The notes beneath the pieces are model-generated. The model saw only the letters and a list, made by a program, of their open reading frames with translations, searched no databases and was not told where the DNA came from. Of a DNA stretch of 63,815 bases, positions 24,963 through 33,850 are shown in pieces. The stretch is taken from assembly GCA_003326195.1 (NCBI GenBank), contig LXQE01000156.1:12668-76482 (forward strand). The letters run 5' to 3'. The position numbers and the translations under genes were made by a program. The DNA is from Nostoc punctiforme NIES-2108. GTDB taxonomy: Bacteria; Cyanobacteriota; Cyanobacteriia; Cyanobacteriales; Nostocaceae. Each line of letters opens with the position of its first letter. Within the stretch, counting starts at the first letter, position 1.

Positions 24963-25592
24963 ATGATGTATTCCCCAAGTCCTACTTCAAACTCTTCTAC
25001 CGTGTCAAATGGTTCTGCTTTGGGCGGACAATTACCCCAACAGATATTTACCCGTCGGGAAGTAATTCCACCTTACAATGACGTAATTTGGCGAATTGAA
25101 TATGGTGCAGTTCGTACCTTAACGTGGAGTGAAGATGGAACATTCATCACTCTTGGTTATTGGGGACTAGGGGATCTGATTGGCTATCCTTTGTCTAAGG
25201 TGAAACCCTACCAGATTGAATGTCTCACGGGCGTAGAAGTAAGCATTGTGCCATCTCATTTGTGGCATCAAGATATTAATGCTTTGTTGTCTCATATTCA
25301 ACAAGCAGAGGATCTACTAAGCATTGTGCATCGAAAACCAATTTCGCTACGCTTATGGCAGTTTTTAGTCTGGTTAAGTGAAAAATTTGGCCGTGACATA
25401 GATAAGGGCAAGCTAATTGATTTAAATGTTACCCATCAGGATATTGCTGAAGTTTTAAATACTACGCGAGTAACTGTTACCCGACTCTTACAGCAGTTAG
25501 AAGAAGAAGGAACAGTTTTACGTCACAAACGCCGCATTATTTTGCGCCTACCAAATCAATTAATTAAAAACTATCGTTCAGTAGCATGTTAA
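24963..25592 (+). CDS. Crp/Fnr-family transcriptional regulator
   Basis: A 209-residue regulator. The N-terminal effector domain (about 30-120) keeps the beta-roll shape but lacks the phosphate-binding residues of a cyclic-nucleotide receptor, so cAMP binding is doubtful. The C-terminal helix-turn-helix is clear: VTHQDIAEVLNTTRVTVTRL, about residues 158-177. It ends 132 bases before the SLH porin gene on the same strand, so it may control that gene. It has features of NtcA relatives but is not NtcA itself. The start is one of two adjacent ATG codons. Confidence 0.88.
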   Translation: MMYSPSPTSNSSTVSNGSALGGQLPQQIFTRREVIPPYNDVIWRIEYGAVRTLTWSEDGTFITLGYWGLGDLIGYPLSKVKPYQIECLTGVEVSIVPSHLWHQDINALLSHIQQAEDLLSIVHRKPISLRLWQFLVWLSEKFGRDIDKGKLIDLNVTHQDIAEVLNTTRVTVTRLLQQLEEEGTVLRHKRRIILRLPNQLIKNYRSVAC

Positions 25593-25724
25593 ATGAATTG
25601 CTTGTAATAATCACAAGATAAAGGTATAATCGTCGCTGTGATTGTGTGGGAAATCCACGAAAGAAAAGTGTTTAAAGCATTTTATCATGACTGGATTATT
25701 GTAGGTGTGAGTGAAAGTAAAAAC

Positions 25725-27404
25725 ATGACAAAACGCTTCTGGAATCTTTTTAAGGTTAGTCCGGTTGTATTAGCTGCTACATTTTTCGTTGCTAATAGTG
25801 CCTTAGCTGCTGAAGTCAACGAACAGGTAACAAATGTTGGCCAGTTATCTGAAGCTCAAGAGTCTAACGACATGAGTCAGGTAACATCAGTTTCTCAGTT
25901 TTCGGATGTGCAGCCTACAGATTGGGCGTTCCAAGCTTTACAATCTCTAGTTGAGCGCTACGGCTGTATTGCAGGTTATCCTAACAGTACCTATCGTGGG
26001 AACCGTGCTTTAACCCGTTACGAATTTGCCGCAGGTTTGAATGCCTGTTTAGATCGAGTTAACGAACTGATTGCTACAGCTACCGCTGATTTGGTCAGCA
26101 AACAAGATTTAGCTACTTTGCAGCGCTTACAAGAAGAATATTCTGCTGAACTAGCAACTCTGCGTGGTCGTGTTGATGGACTAGAAGCCCGCACTTCTGA
26201 GTTGGAAGCTAATCAGTTCTCCACTACCACCAAGTTGGTTGGAGAAGCAATTTTCGCTGTGTCTGATGTTTTTGGTGACACTAGAGCAGTTCCTGGTGGT
26301 ACTCCTACTCAAGACTTGAATTCTAACACCACTTTTTCTGACCGGGTGCGTTTGAACTTGTACAGCAGTTTTACTGGTACAGACCAGTTACAAATCCGTT
26401 TGAATGCTAACAATACCATTTCTAATGTTGGTAGCGTTGTTGGTGGTGTTGCAACAGGCACTGGTACTAACATGAGCCGCTTGGGTTTTGATGGAGATAA
26501 CGGCAACTCAGTTGTGATTGATAAAATCAACTATGCTTTCAACTTTTCTGATGCGGCGCGTGTCAAAGTTGACGCTAGTGGTGGTGAATTATACGAAAAC
26601 GTAAACACTTTCAACCCTGACTTTGCAAGCTCTGGTAAAGGTGCGCTCTCTCGCTATGGACGTTTTAGCCCCATTTACCGTCAAGGTCAAAATTCTGCTG
26701 CTTTGACTGTTACTGTCAATCCTAATAAAGCTATCAGCTTGACTGGTGCTTATTTAGCACCTTCAAGTGGTGCTGCTAATGTCTTTGGTGCTAATAATCC
26801 CGGTCTTAATAATGGGCTGTTCGATGGTGATAACACCATCTTCGGTCAATTAACTTTCAAACCCAACAAAGCCTTCAATATTGGTCTAACCTACGCCCGT
26901 AGTTACTTCGCTGGCAATGCAGCTAACAGTCTCTTCCAAGGTACAGGTAGCGCTTTTGCCAATAATCCCTTTGGGGCTGGTACTCGCACTGAATCTAATA
27001 ACTACGGTATAGAAGCTACCTTCCAACTCGGCTCTACCTTGGCTATTAGTGGTTGGGGAGGTTATACAACAGCTGATGCTCTTACTGGTGCTAATGCGGG
27101 TGCAGACGCAGATGTTTGGTACTGGGCTGGATCGCTTGCTTTGAAAGACTTTGGTGGAGAAGGCAATGTCTTAGGTGTGATCTTTGGTCAACCACCCAAA
27201 GTTACTGGTGGTAGCATCAAAACAGCCGCCGGCAATACTACCTTCGACGACAGTACCTCTTATCACTTAGAGGGTCTTTACAAGTACAAGATTTCCGATA
27301 ATATTCAGGTAACACCTGGCTTGTTGGTAATCTTCAATCCAGAGCACAACGACGCTAACGACACTGAATATGTAGGTACTCTACGTACTACTTTCACCTT
27401 CTAA
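25725..27404 (+). CDS. SLH-domain outer-membrane porin (OprB/iron-uptake porin family)
   Basis: A 559-residue porin. I choose ATG 25725 because it opens a clean signal peptide (MTKRFWNLFK, hydrophobic core, ANSALAA cleavage site); the frame upstream to 25638 lacks that. An SLH domain lies near residues 55-110 (FSDVQPTDWAFQALQSLVE, ALTRYEFAAGLNAC), followed by a short coiled coil and a carboxylate-rich beta-barrel of the OprB type. The SLH domain should anchor the barrel to pyruvylated wall polymer, which connects it with csaB in this window. Transport of inorganic ions such as iron is the usual suggestion. It is followed by a strong terminator. Confidence 0.92.
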   Translation: MTKRFWNLFKVSPVVLAATFFVANSALAAEVNEQVTNVGQLSEAQESNDMSQVTSVSQFSDVQPTDWAFQALQSLVERYGCIAGYPNSTYRGNRALTRYEFAAGLNACLDRVNELIATATADLVSKQDLATLQRLQEEYSAELATLRGRVDGLEARTSELEANQFSTTTKLVGEAIFAVSDVFGDTRAVPGGTPTQDLNSNTTFSDRVRLNLYSSFTGTDQLQIRLNANNTISNVGSVVGGVATGTGTNMSRLGFDGDNGNSVVIDKINYAFNFSDAARVKVDASGGELYENVNTFNPDFASSGKGALSRYGRFSPIYRQGQNSAALTVTVNPNKAISLTGAYLAPSSGAANVFGANNPGLNNGLFDGDNTIFGQLTFKPNKAFNIGLTYARSYFAGNAANSLFQGTGSAFANNPFGAGTRTESNNYGIEATFQLGSTLAISGWGGYTTADALTGANAGADADVWYWAGSLALKDFGGEGNVLGVIFGQPPKVTGGSIKTAAGNTTFDDSTSYHLEGLYKYKISDNIQVTPGLLVIFNPEHNDANDTEYVGTLRTTFTF

Positions 27405-27437
27405 AATTGGTGATGAAATATAAGGCTCAGAATTAGA

Positions 27438-27473
27438 TAAACAAAACCCCACCTAAAAGTGGGGTTTTGTTTA
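27438..27473. terminator. Bidirectional terminator between porin and zinc-ribbon gene
   Basis: A perfect 15-bp stem with core ACAAAACCCCAC/GTGGGGTTTTGT closes the six-base loop CTAAAA. The arms give T-rich ends on both strands, suiting the convergent genes. Confidence 0.88.
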
Positions 27474-27486
27474 GAAAGAAAATTAG

Positions 27487-27747
27487 CTATGTAGGATTGT
27501 AATCTGGCTGATTGGATATATCTTTTGGGGGGCGATCGCTACTCCAAGCCCACCACACAGAACCACAGTGACAGTAATAAAACTCTTGCCATTTGCGACG
27601 ACGGTCTTCTGTAAGTACAGGCGATCGCCGATTTAGCCAAACTTTTTCAGCTTCTAGGCTACTTGAGTGACATTTAGGACAACAAAAATCATAAGCGTGT
27701 ATTGCCTTATTCGTCCATTCAGGTGGGAGGGGAGAAAAAGCGTCCAT
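27487..27747 (-). CDS. Small zinc-ribbon-like protein
   Basis: An 86-residue protein with two cysteine pairs that could bind zinc: CCPKC at about residues 22-26 and CHC at 60-62. It is rich in tryptophan and proline. It has no membrane segment. I recognise it only as a conserved-looking cyanobacterial hypothetical. It converges on the porin and stands alone. Zinc binding is inferred from cysteine spacing; a role cannot be given. Confidence 0.65.
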   Translation of the reverse strand: MDAFSPLPPEWTNKAIHAYDFCCPKCHSSSLEAEKVWLNRRSPVLTEDRRRKWQEFYYCHCGSVWWAWSSDRPPKDISNQPDYNPT

Positions 27748-27982
27748 GTAGTTACAAATATAGTCTTAATGGCAAGCCAAAATTTTCAGGTTTGGAATTT
27801 GGCGGCAAACGAATCACTATAAAATCCCGCCGTACTATCAAACTGCTTAATTAATATTCTTATGACTCGATCTGAATCTATTTTCAAGACTGCGAGAGCA
27901 TCTCATAAATCAAAGGTTAACACGAAAACTTTATTTTTTACACACCTAGTTACGATGCACATTATGGCTAATAATTAAATTT

Positions 27983-28588
27983 ATGGAGCCAAATGTTGAA
28001 ATTCGCCGTTTGTTAGATGTGATGCCTGCTTCTGGTCGGATGACGACAAAAATCGTTAGTAAGCCAGAGCAAGCAAAAGTGATTGACGCTTCCTTTCCTC
28101 AACCCTGGAACCAAGCGCGACCGATATATATTAATTTTGATTTGTGGCGTCGCTTGCCAAAGCCGCAACGAGATTTGCTGCTGTTGCAGATGGTTAGCTG
28201 GTTGACGGGGGTGAAGTGGTTTAAACCCGACATTTATCAAGGTGTGGTGTTGGCTGGGCTGTTAGGCGGAATCTTGGAAGCAGCACAGTCAGATGTAGTG
28301 GGCGTTGCTGTAGCTGGGGGATTAAGTGCGATCGCGGCTTTTCGGATCTGGCGCACTAATAAATCTCAAGAGTCAGAGTTAAATGCGGATGCAGCTGCAA
28401 TTAGAATAGCACAGCGGCGTGGTTATTCAGAAGTTGAAGCAGCACAGCACCTGTTATCAGCAATTGAAGCGGTAGCCAAAATTGAAGGACGTTCCAGTTT
28501 CAATTTTACTGAGTTGATTCGTTGCCAAAACTTACGAGCGATCGCAGGTTTATCACCAGTGGGTATACCAGAAAGTTATGATAAGTAG
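27983..28588 (+). CDS. DUF3318 membrane protein
   Basis: A 201-residue protein of the cyanobacterial DUF3318 family. The N-terminal third is soluble (EIRRLLDVMPASGRMTTKI). Two hydrophobic stretches follow near residues 87-118. A soluble C-terminal part has SELNADAAAIRIAQRRGYSE, resembling the metalloprotease-derived helix seen in this family. A second member lies at 48288-48932 with the same layout. Function is unknown. ATG 27983 is the only plausible start. Confidence 0.75.
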   Translation: MEPNVEIRRLLDVMPASGRMTTKIVSKPEQAKVIDASFPQPWNQARPIYINFDLWRRLPKPQRDLLLLQMVSWLTGVKWFKPDIYQGVVLAGLLGGILEAAQSDVVGVAVAGGLSAIAAFRIWRTNKSQESELNADAAAIRIAQRRGYSEVEAAQHLLSAIEAVAKIEGRSSFNFTELIRCQNLRAIAGLSPVGIPESYDK

Positions 28589-28815
28589 AATAAATGTCTC
28601 TGCTGCCCATTTGTAGCAACATTTGAAGTGAAAAGTCTTTATATGAGTTTTTGAGAGCGATCAATCAAAAACCTCAATGAGGCTATTTTACACTGGAATA
28701 AGAGAATAGATATCAAAACTGGGGAGTTTTGTCATACCTTCTCGGTGTTGCTTATGAGGTGATTACCTCGTGTGGTAAAACTTAACTTAAATTCTGTCAG
28801 TTACTAACGGAGTTG

Positions 28816-29013
28816 ATGGGAATGAGTACCTTAATTTTTATTGGCTTGATAGGGGTTTACGGAGGCGGCGTTTGGAAGTTTTGGAAGGGGTTTGAACGGA
28901 CTAATTTTAATCCAACTTTGACCAATCGGATTGGTTTATCTTTGCTATGGCCAGCTTTGTTTATTACAAATCAGTCTTATCGTCGAAACTTTAGAAAGGC
29001 GTTGAAGGGCTAG
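28816..29013 (+). CDS. Small conserved membrane-associated protein
   Basis: A 65-residue protein with one N-terminal membrane segment (STLIFIGLIGVYGGGVWKFW) and a basic tail with RRNFRKALKG. ACGGAG lies just upstream of three possible starts (TTG 28813, ATG 28816, ATG 28822); spacing favours the last, and the difference is two residues. The family is common in cyanobacteria by resemblance, but I cannot name it. A good hairpin follows the gene. Confidence 0.6.
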   Translation: MGMSTLIFIGLIGVYGGGVWKFWKGFERTNFNPTLTNRIGLSLLWPALFITNQSYRRNFRKALKG

Positions 29014-29080
29014 GGATTACTATTAAACCTAACGTCATCCAATCCTGACGGGGTATATATCTCAAATAAATTTAACCTAA

Positions 29081-29111
29081 AACCTCGCTTTCCTAGTAGG
29101 CAAGCGAGGTT
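29081..29111 (+). terminator. Hairpin terminator of the small membrane-protein gene
   Basis: AACCTCGCTT pairs perfectly with AAGCGAGGTT around an 11-base loop, with AT-rich flanks, 67 bases after the stop codon. Confidence 0.7.
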
Positions 29112-29198
29112 AGGTTTGCTCTTTTACGAAGGAGAGGAATTAGGGAGGGATAAATTCGTTAACCGTTGGAAAATATTTTAGGTCGATGAATTTACAAA

Positions 29199-29603
29199 TT
29201 ATTTACCATTGGTTAATAGATGGATTGCTCCACCAACAGCTGCACCATCAATAGCATTGCCAAGGGTATCTCTTTTATCGCCAGTAATTACGCCTGTTAC
29301 TGCGCTAGCCCCTGCACCGACTCCGACATCTTGAGCAGCGTTCCGGTGACGGCGATTGCGAGTATTTCTCAGACCATTTGCACCATTGACGGCAGCACCA
29401 GTGACACCACCCTTAACAGCATTCCCTAATACACTGCCATTTCCCCTAACCGCTCCGGTTACAACGTTGGTAACAGCCCCAATACCTGCATCTCTTAATA
29501 CTTGGTCATCAGCAGCAGCGGGTTTGGCGGGAACTAAGGTTACACCAGTTAAACTTGCAGCCATGAGGCTGGGTAAAAGTGCGCGTTTTAGGATTTTATT
29601 CAT
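29199..29603 (-). CDS. Secreted glycine-zipper protein
   Basis: A 134-residue exported protein. The signal peptide covers about residues 1-31, with a basic start and an AKPAAA-like cleavage region followed by DD. The mature part contains repeated small-residue heptads of the GxxxG type (GAVTNVVTGAV, GVTGAAVNGA, GAGASAVTGVITG), typical of glycine-zipper proteins that insert in or associate with membranes. A basic arginine-rich linker (RNTRNRRHRN) divides two zipper blocks. Its function is unknown; an envelope location is inferred. Confidence 0.75.
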   Translation of the reverse strand: MNKILKRALLPSLMAASLTGVTLVPAKPAAADDQVLRDAGIGAVTNVVTGAVRGNGSVLGNAVKGGVTGAAVNGANGLRNTRNRRHRNAAQDVGVGAGASAVTGVITGDKRDTLGNAIDGAAVGGAIHLLTNGK

Positions 29604-30044
29604 TGTGTTACCTTCTCAAAACATCAAACAATTGTCTAAAAACCAAAGTTACTAGAGTCTGATAAAATCTGAATTTTTTATCTGAACTACAGCAACTATT
29701 TATTGTTTGAGAACATATTCATTATTGCATTTGCAAAGTCATAATTGTATCTACTGAAAGCATGAATATAAATTCAGTCCAGAGAAGGCCTTGCTAATTT
29801 TTTAAATCATACAAGGGATTACATCTTGACAAAACCAATTAAATGTGAGGTGTAGATTTTTCACAATTAACAAGGGATTTGTAATCAGAAATAACGTAGT
29901 GTTTACCTTATCTATCTAAAGATAGTTGTCAAAATAATTAAACTAATATCAATTCAATTAATGATTGCAATACATTCTTGGGTAGAGACGCGATGAATCG
30001 CGTCTCTACAAGATGGTCTATTTGTCGAACTTGCCAAGAAAATG
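29604..30044. other. Intergenic region with a dispersed palindrome
   Basis: About 440 bases, AT-rich. Apart from the palindrome at 29982-30009, I see no gene or known element. Confidence 0.5.
29982..30009. repeat. Dispersed palindrome, GTAGAGACGCGAT type
   Basis: GTAGAGACGCGAT (29982-29994) and ATCGCGTCTCTAC (29997-30009) form a perfect 13-bp stem with a two-base loop. This palindrome is frequent in Nostoc genomes by recollection; a degenerate relative lies at 33479-33522. It sits past the hisA stop and may act as its terminator. Confidence 0.75.
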
Positions 30045-30818
30045 TCAAGCAAAGGTAGAAAAACCGAGATTGGGTGGAATATCCTGAATTCGCCCCGGAC
30101 CGATCGCTCGTAATGCTTCTTTGAGTAAAATATCCCCAGTATACAAGGCACGTCCCACAATTACGCCAGTCACGCCTTGAGGTTCTAATGCCAACAAACT
30201 CAACAAGTCGGTGACAGAACTTACCCCGCCAGAAGCAATTATCGGGATGGAAATTGCTGCTGCAAGTTCTCGCAAAGCTTCTAAATTTGGGCCTGTAAGT
30301 GTACCATCCCGGTGGATATCTGTGTAAATTATGGCGGCTGCGCCCAATTCTTGCATTTGTACAGCCAGTTGAGTTGCTAAAACTTCCGAGGTTTCTAACC
30401 AGCCGCGAGTTGCGACTCGACCGTTACGGGCATCAATACCGATAATAATCTGTTCGGGAAATTCTTGACAAAGTTCTTGCACTAACTGGGGTTGTTCTAC
30501 GGCAATAGTTCCGAGAATTGCCCACTGTATGCCTAGATTAAATACTTGTTGTACACTGGTGCGATCGCGCAATCCTCCACCAATTTCAATGGGTACTGAC
30601 ACTGCTTGAGCGATCGCTTCAATTGCTGCCAAGTTTACTACTTTACCTGCTTTGGCACCATCTAAATCAACTATATGCAATCTGGTAGCACCTTGATCTA
30701 CCCACTGTTTGGCAACATCAGCAGGATTTTCGCTAAAAACTTGCGAGCGATCGTAGTCTCCCTGATACAGTCGCACACAGTGCCCTTCTAGTAAATCAAT
30801 CGCTGGAATTACGTCCAT
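30045..30818 (-). CDS. hisA: ProFAR isomerase HisA
   Basis: HisA opens the ribose of ProFAR to make PRFAR in histidine biosynthesis. The 257-residue TIM barrel has its first catalytic aspartate at D8 (MDVIPAIDLL) and the second in YTDIHRDG, with phosphate-binding motifs IEIGGGLR and ASGGVSS. Length is normal. It heads away from two small membrane-protein genes on the same strand; whether they share its transcript is unknown. No other his gene is in the window, which is usual for cyanobacteria. Confidence 0.96.
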   Translation of the reverse strand: MDVIPAIDLLEGHCVRLYQGDYDRSQVFSENPADVAKQWVDQGATRLHIVDLDGAKAGKVVNLAAIEAIAQAVSVPIEIGGGLRDRTSVQQVFNLGIQWAILGTIAVEQPQLVQELCQEFPEQIIIGIDARNGRVATRGWLETSEVLATQLAVQMQELGAAAIIYTDIHRDGTLTGPNLEALRELAAAISIPIIASGGVSSVTDLLSLLALEPQGVTGVIVGRALYTGDILLKEALRAIGPGRIQDIPPNLGFSTFA

Positions 30819-30865
30819 TTAACTCTTCCTCATTGCAATCAAAACGCTATCTATAGCTGAATTTA

Positions 30866-31165
30866 CTATTTTTCATTTTTCATTTTTAATTGCCTTACAG
30901 CTTGCCCAAAACCTAGCACAAGCAAGATGTTAGAAAGCGTCAAAAATAGTTCTGCACTACCGTGCAACCAATCCACATTGGCTAAAGACTCGCCATAATG
31001 CAATACAGCATAAATCCCCGCCGGGATGGTAATGGCAACAAAGACGAGAGTGCCGTAAAATCCATACAGCGCCAAACGCGGCATTTGCGGACTGCGGCTG
31101 ATAAACCACAAGAAACCCAAATAGGGAAACAGTGAAAGTGCAAACAGGGTTTCTTTAGAAATCAT
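30866..31165 (-). CDS. DUF3593 membrane protein
   Basis: A 99-residue protein with three probable membrane segments (about residues 5-22, 33-53 and 68-88). It matches the small DUF3593 family of cyanobacteria and plastids. Its ATG overlaps the stop of the DUF2499 gene by four bases, so the two are translationally coupled and probably act together. The pair is conserved in oxygenic phototrophs by recollection. Function is unknown. Confidence 0.78.
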   Translation of the reverse strand: MISKETLFALSLFPYLGFLWFISRSPQMPRLALYGFYGTLVFVAITIPAGIYAVLHYGESLANVDWLHGSAELFLTLSNILLVLGFGQAVRQLKMKNEK

Positions 31166-31497
31166 TGCTCTGATTTAATAGGTTTTGATTCAACAGTGTT
31201 AACAGATTTGGTAGAACGCCAAATCAAAAACGCCGCTGCCCAAAGCGTAAAATTACCAACTAAAGTCATGGTAGCTTGAAGCGTTACCATCCATTCCAAA
31301 GATTCGGCGTTGTCGAAATAATGCCAGGTACAGGCACACATAGCGCTGACTAAAGCTGGTAACATCGCAAGGGATAATCCCCACCAGCTACGGTTATTAG
31401 TCAGTTCGCCGTAAGTCCAGATTAACCAAATGGCGGCAATCCACTCAATAACGCTAGAAACATGAATAATCCAGGTGGGAATCGAAAGGGTGTGCAT
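31162..31497 (-). CDS. DUF2499 membrane protein
   Basis: A 111-residue protein with three membrane segments (about 8-27, 36-57 and 68-91). Conserved features are HVSSVIEWIAAIWLIW near the start and CACTWHYFDN in the middle; both fit the DUF2499 family of cyanobacteria and chloroplasts. It overlaps the DUF3593 gene by four bases in an ATGA arrangement. A thylakoid or plasma membrane complex with DUF3593 is plausible, but no function is known to me. Confidence 0.8.
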   Translation of the reverse strand: MHTLSIPTWIIHVSSVIEWIAAIWLIWTYGELTNNRSWWGLSLAMLPALVSAMCACTWHYFDNAESLEWMVTLQATMTLVGNFTLWAAAFLIWRSTKSVNTVESKPIKSEQ

Positions 31498-31616
31498 AAG
31501 AAAGCTAGGAGTTGGGAATTAGGGATTTGGAGTGGAGAGTAGCACTGTCAAGGTTATATGTAGCTTGAATTTTATATTTGTTTAAACAAACCTTTATTAT
31601 GCAATGCCAAAGATTC

Positions 31617-32615
31617 TTATTTGTAAGCGTCTTCTAAATTATCTAGTTTGTCAGAATTGCTCGTTGAGTTGGAAGATTTGCGATCAAAACCACCTACCTC
31701 TGCCAAAGTATAGAGGGGTCTGGCTTTAACTTCTTCGTAGATGCGTCCTATATATTCGCCTAAGATGCCAACACTTACTAACTGCACAGATCCGAGAAAG
31801 AAAATTGCCATCAAAATAATCGTAAACCCGGTTAAAGGCGAATGGGGGACAAAAAGACGCCAATACAAGACTAATAAAGCCATAAAGATGGCCGCCGTCG
31901 CTGCTAGTAAGCCTAAGTAGGTTGATAACCGCAGTGGCACTATTGAAAAGGACACTAGACCATTGATAGCAAGGGCTAAGGATTTGCTAAAAGTGTATTT
32001 AACTTCTCCAGCAAAGCGGGGGTTGCGCTCGAACTGAATTGCTGTTTGCTGAAAGCCAACCCAAGAACGTAAGCCACGAATATAGCGGGTACGTTCTGGC
32101 ATAGAATTGAGAATATCTACAATCTGCCGATCCATTAGACAAAAATCACCAGTATCAGTAGGAATCTCTACATCTGCAAGCTTCTTAAGGATTCGATAAA
32201 AAGAGTAGGCAGTAAAACGCTTAAACCATCCTTCTTTAAGGCGTTGAGTGCGTTGAGCGTAGACGACTTGATAGCCCTGTCGCCATTTTTCAACCATGTC
32301 GGGGATTAGTTCTGGTGGATCTTGTAAGTCAGCATCAAGAATGACAATAACTTGACCCCGGACAAAATTAAGACCAGCAGTTACTGCAATTTGATGACCA
32401 AAGTTACGAGCAAAGCTCAGATAGCAAATGCGGGAGTCTTTTTGATGGAGGTCTCGTAGTAATTGTAGGGAGCGATCACGGCTACCATCATTGATTAAAA
32501 TTAATTCGACAAGCCCATCCATCCGATTCATTACTGCACTCAGTCTGCGGTATAGTTCTGGAATAATTTCTTCTTCGTTATAAATTGGAACAATGAATGA
32601 ATACTTTGGTAACAT
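31617..32615 (-). CDS. Family 2 glycosyltransferase, GtrB/DPM1-like
   Basis: A 332-residue membrane glycosyltransferase. The GT-A domain at the N-terminus has IVPIYNEEEIIPELY, the nucleotide-binding NDGSRDRS and the metal site DADLQDPPELI. Two membrane helices near residues 230-285 anchor it (LSTYLGLLAATAAIFMALLV and a second). This architecture is shared with polyprenyl-phosphate glucosyl- and mannosyltransferases, which load a sugar on a lipid carrier for use outside the membrane. The exact sugar cannot be read. A TVP38-type gene lies upstream on the same strand, about 120 bases away. Confidence 0.88.
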   Translation of the reverse strand: MLPKYSFIVPIYNEEEIIPELYRRLSAVMNRMDGLVELILINDGSRDRSLQLLRDLHQKDSRICYLSFARNFGHQIAVTAGLNFVRGQVIVILDADLQDPPELIPDMVEKWRQGYQVVYAQRTQRLKEGWFKRFTAYSFYRILKKLADVEIPTDTGDFCLMDRQIVDILNSMPERTRYIRGLRSWVGFQQTAIQFERNPRFAGEVKYTFSKSLALAINGLVSFSIVPLRLSTYLGLLAATAAIFMALLVLYWRLFVPHSPLTGFTIILMAIFFLGSVQLVSVGILGEYIGRIYEEVKARPLYTLAEVGGFDRKSSNSTSNSDKLDNLEDAYK

Positions 32616-32734
32616 CTAAAAATATTGTTTGATTTTTTAACAGCTGACAGACTGCTTGTAATTATAAAGATTTGCTTCTCACCATACCTAATAAGACTCA
32701 AGTCAGATTGTTATAGTTTATTTATTCTTTCGGT

Positions 32735-33427
32735 TTAGTCATCTGAAGAGTCTGATTTTTTAAGCTTTTCTACAGCTTTTTTGGGAAAAGTTCGACGATG
32801 ACGATACCAAGTAGACCCGGCTACAAGCGTTCCAGTTAAGCCTAATGCAAGGACTAGCGGCAAAAAATCTCCTGTATTCACTGCCTTCAGACCAGAACTA
32901 CCTAGTAATACAAAAGGTAAGACACTAGGAACAGTACCAAGTGTTGTACCTAGAACATAATCTTTAAAGCTAATCGAAGTCAGTCCCGCGACAAAGTTGA
33001 CCAAGCCATAGGGCATGATTGGTACTAATCGGATGGCAAACATATAAAAAAGCCCTCCACGACGCACCTCAGCATCCATAGCTTGCCAGCGTCCTGCTAG
33101 TCGTTTTGCAACTGCTTTGCGTCCAATAGTCCGAGTAAAAATGAAGGCAATTATTGCTGCAATGACTGCTCCAACACTAGTCCAGACAGTACCCAGCCAA
33201 GGGCCAAAAATAGCACCTCCAGTCAAATTTAGTACCGTTGAGGGCAAAACTAACATGGTTGCCACAACGTACAAAGCAATATAAATAATAGGTGCCCAGA
33301 TACCAGAAGATTTTAGCAAAGCTTGAATTTGTGCTGGTTCAATGCCGCCAAGAAGATATACGGTTATACCAGTTGCAATTATGCAACTCAGTGTGAGTAG
33401 CAAGATACCAGTTTTCAAGTTCCACAT
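32735..33427 (-). CDS. TVP38/TMEM64 family membrane protein
   Basis: A 230-residue protein of the DedA-like SNARE-associated superfamily (PF09335). It has an N-terminal membrane segment, the conserved re-entrant region GGAIFGPWLGTVWTSVGAVI near residue 70, and FAIRLVPIMPYGLVNFVAG near 130. Relatives are proposed lipid scramblases or transporters, with undecaprenyl-phosphate flipping shown for some DedA proteins. Its proximity to a lipid-linked GT2 gene makes lipid-carrier recycling an attractive but unproven idea. The C-terminus is charged. Confidence 0.85.
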   Translation of the reverse strand: MWNLKTGILLLTLSCIIATGITVYLLGGIEPAQIQALLKSSGIWAPIIYIALYVVATMLVLPSTVLNLTGGAIFGPWLGTVWTSVGAVIAAIIAFIFTRTIGRKAVAKRLAGRWQAMDAEVRRGGLFYMFAIRLVPIMPYGLVNFVAGLTSISFKDYVLGTTLGTVPSVLPFVLLGSSGLKAVNTGDFLPLVLALGLTGTLVAGSTWYRHRRTFPKKAVEKLKKSDSSDD

Positions 33428-33850
33428 TAGAACTCTACTCCTACTTTTTGTGTAACAAAACCCATCTTTTTAAAATTTAAATCCTTGTAGAGACGGGAAA
33501 TTTCGCGTTTCTACAAGGATTTTTCGTTAGATGTCTTTTCACTAGATATTTATTGTATTAGCTAGTTTTAGCGATCGGTGATCGTAACCTTTATCCAAGT
33601 ATCGAAGTATCCAAGCACAGACCAAGAAACCGCAAGATAGCAAGACTTCTGTCGATAAAACCGGAAATCAACACTTCGGAGTTGAAAAAATGTAATTAAT
33701 TATAGCGGCTGCTATCCTGGTTAGGACAAGTCTGCTATGGATAGCTGTGACGTTTGACCACTGCTATAGAACTTGGGAATGAGTTTACCATCTATATGGG
33801 AGACAGAGATTCATTTAACAATAGCTATTAATCAAAATCTAAAATCCAAA
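33428..33850. other. Intergenic region upstream of csaB
   Basis: About 420 bases between divergent genes. It contains an imperfect palindrome at 33479-33522 and otherwise no supported element. A longer csaB frame extends back to 33773, but I judge it non-coding. Confidence 0.5.
33479..33522. repeat. Imperfect dispersed palindrome, GTAGAGACG type
   Basis: AAATCCTTGTAGAGACG (33479-33495) pairs with CGTTTCTACAAGGATTT (33506-33522) with one wobble and a 10-base loop. The core resembles the perfect palindrome at 29982-30009. T residues follow on the plus strand. Confidence 0.6.
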
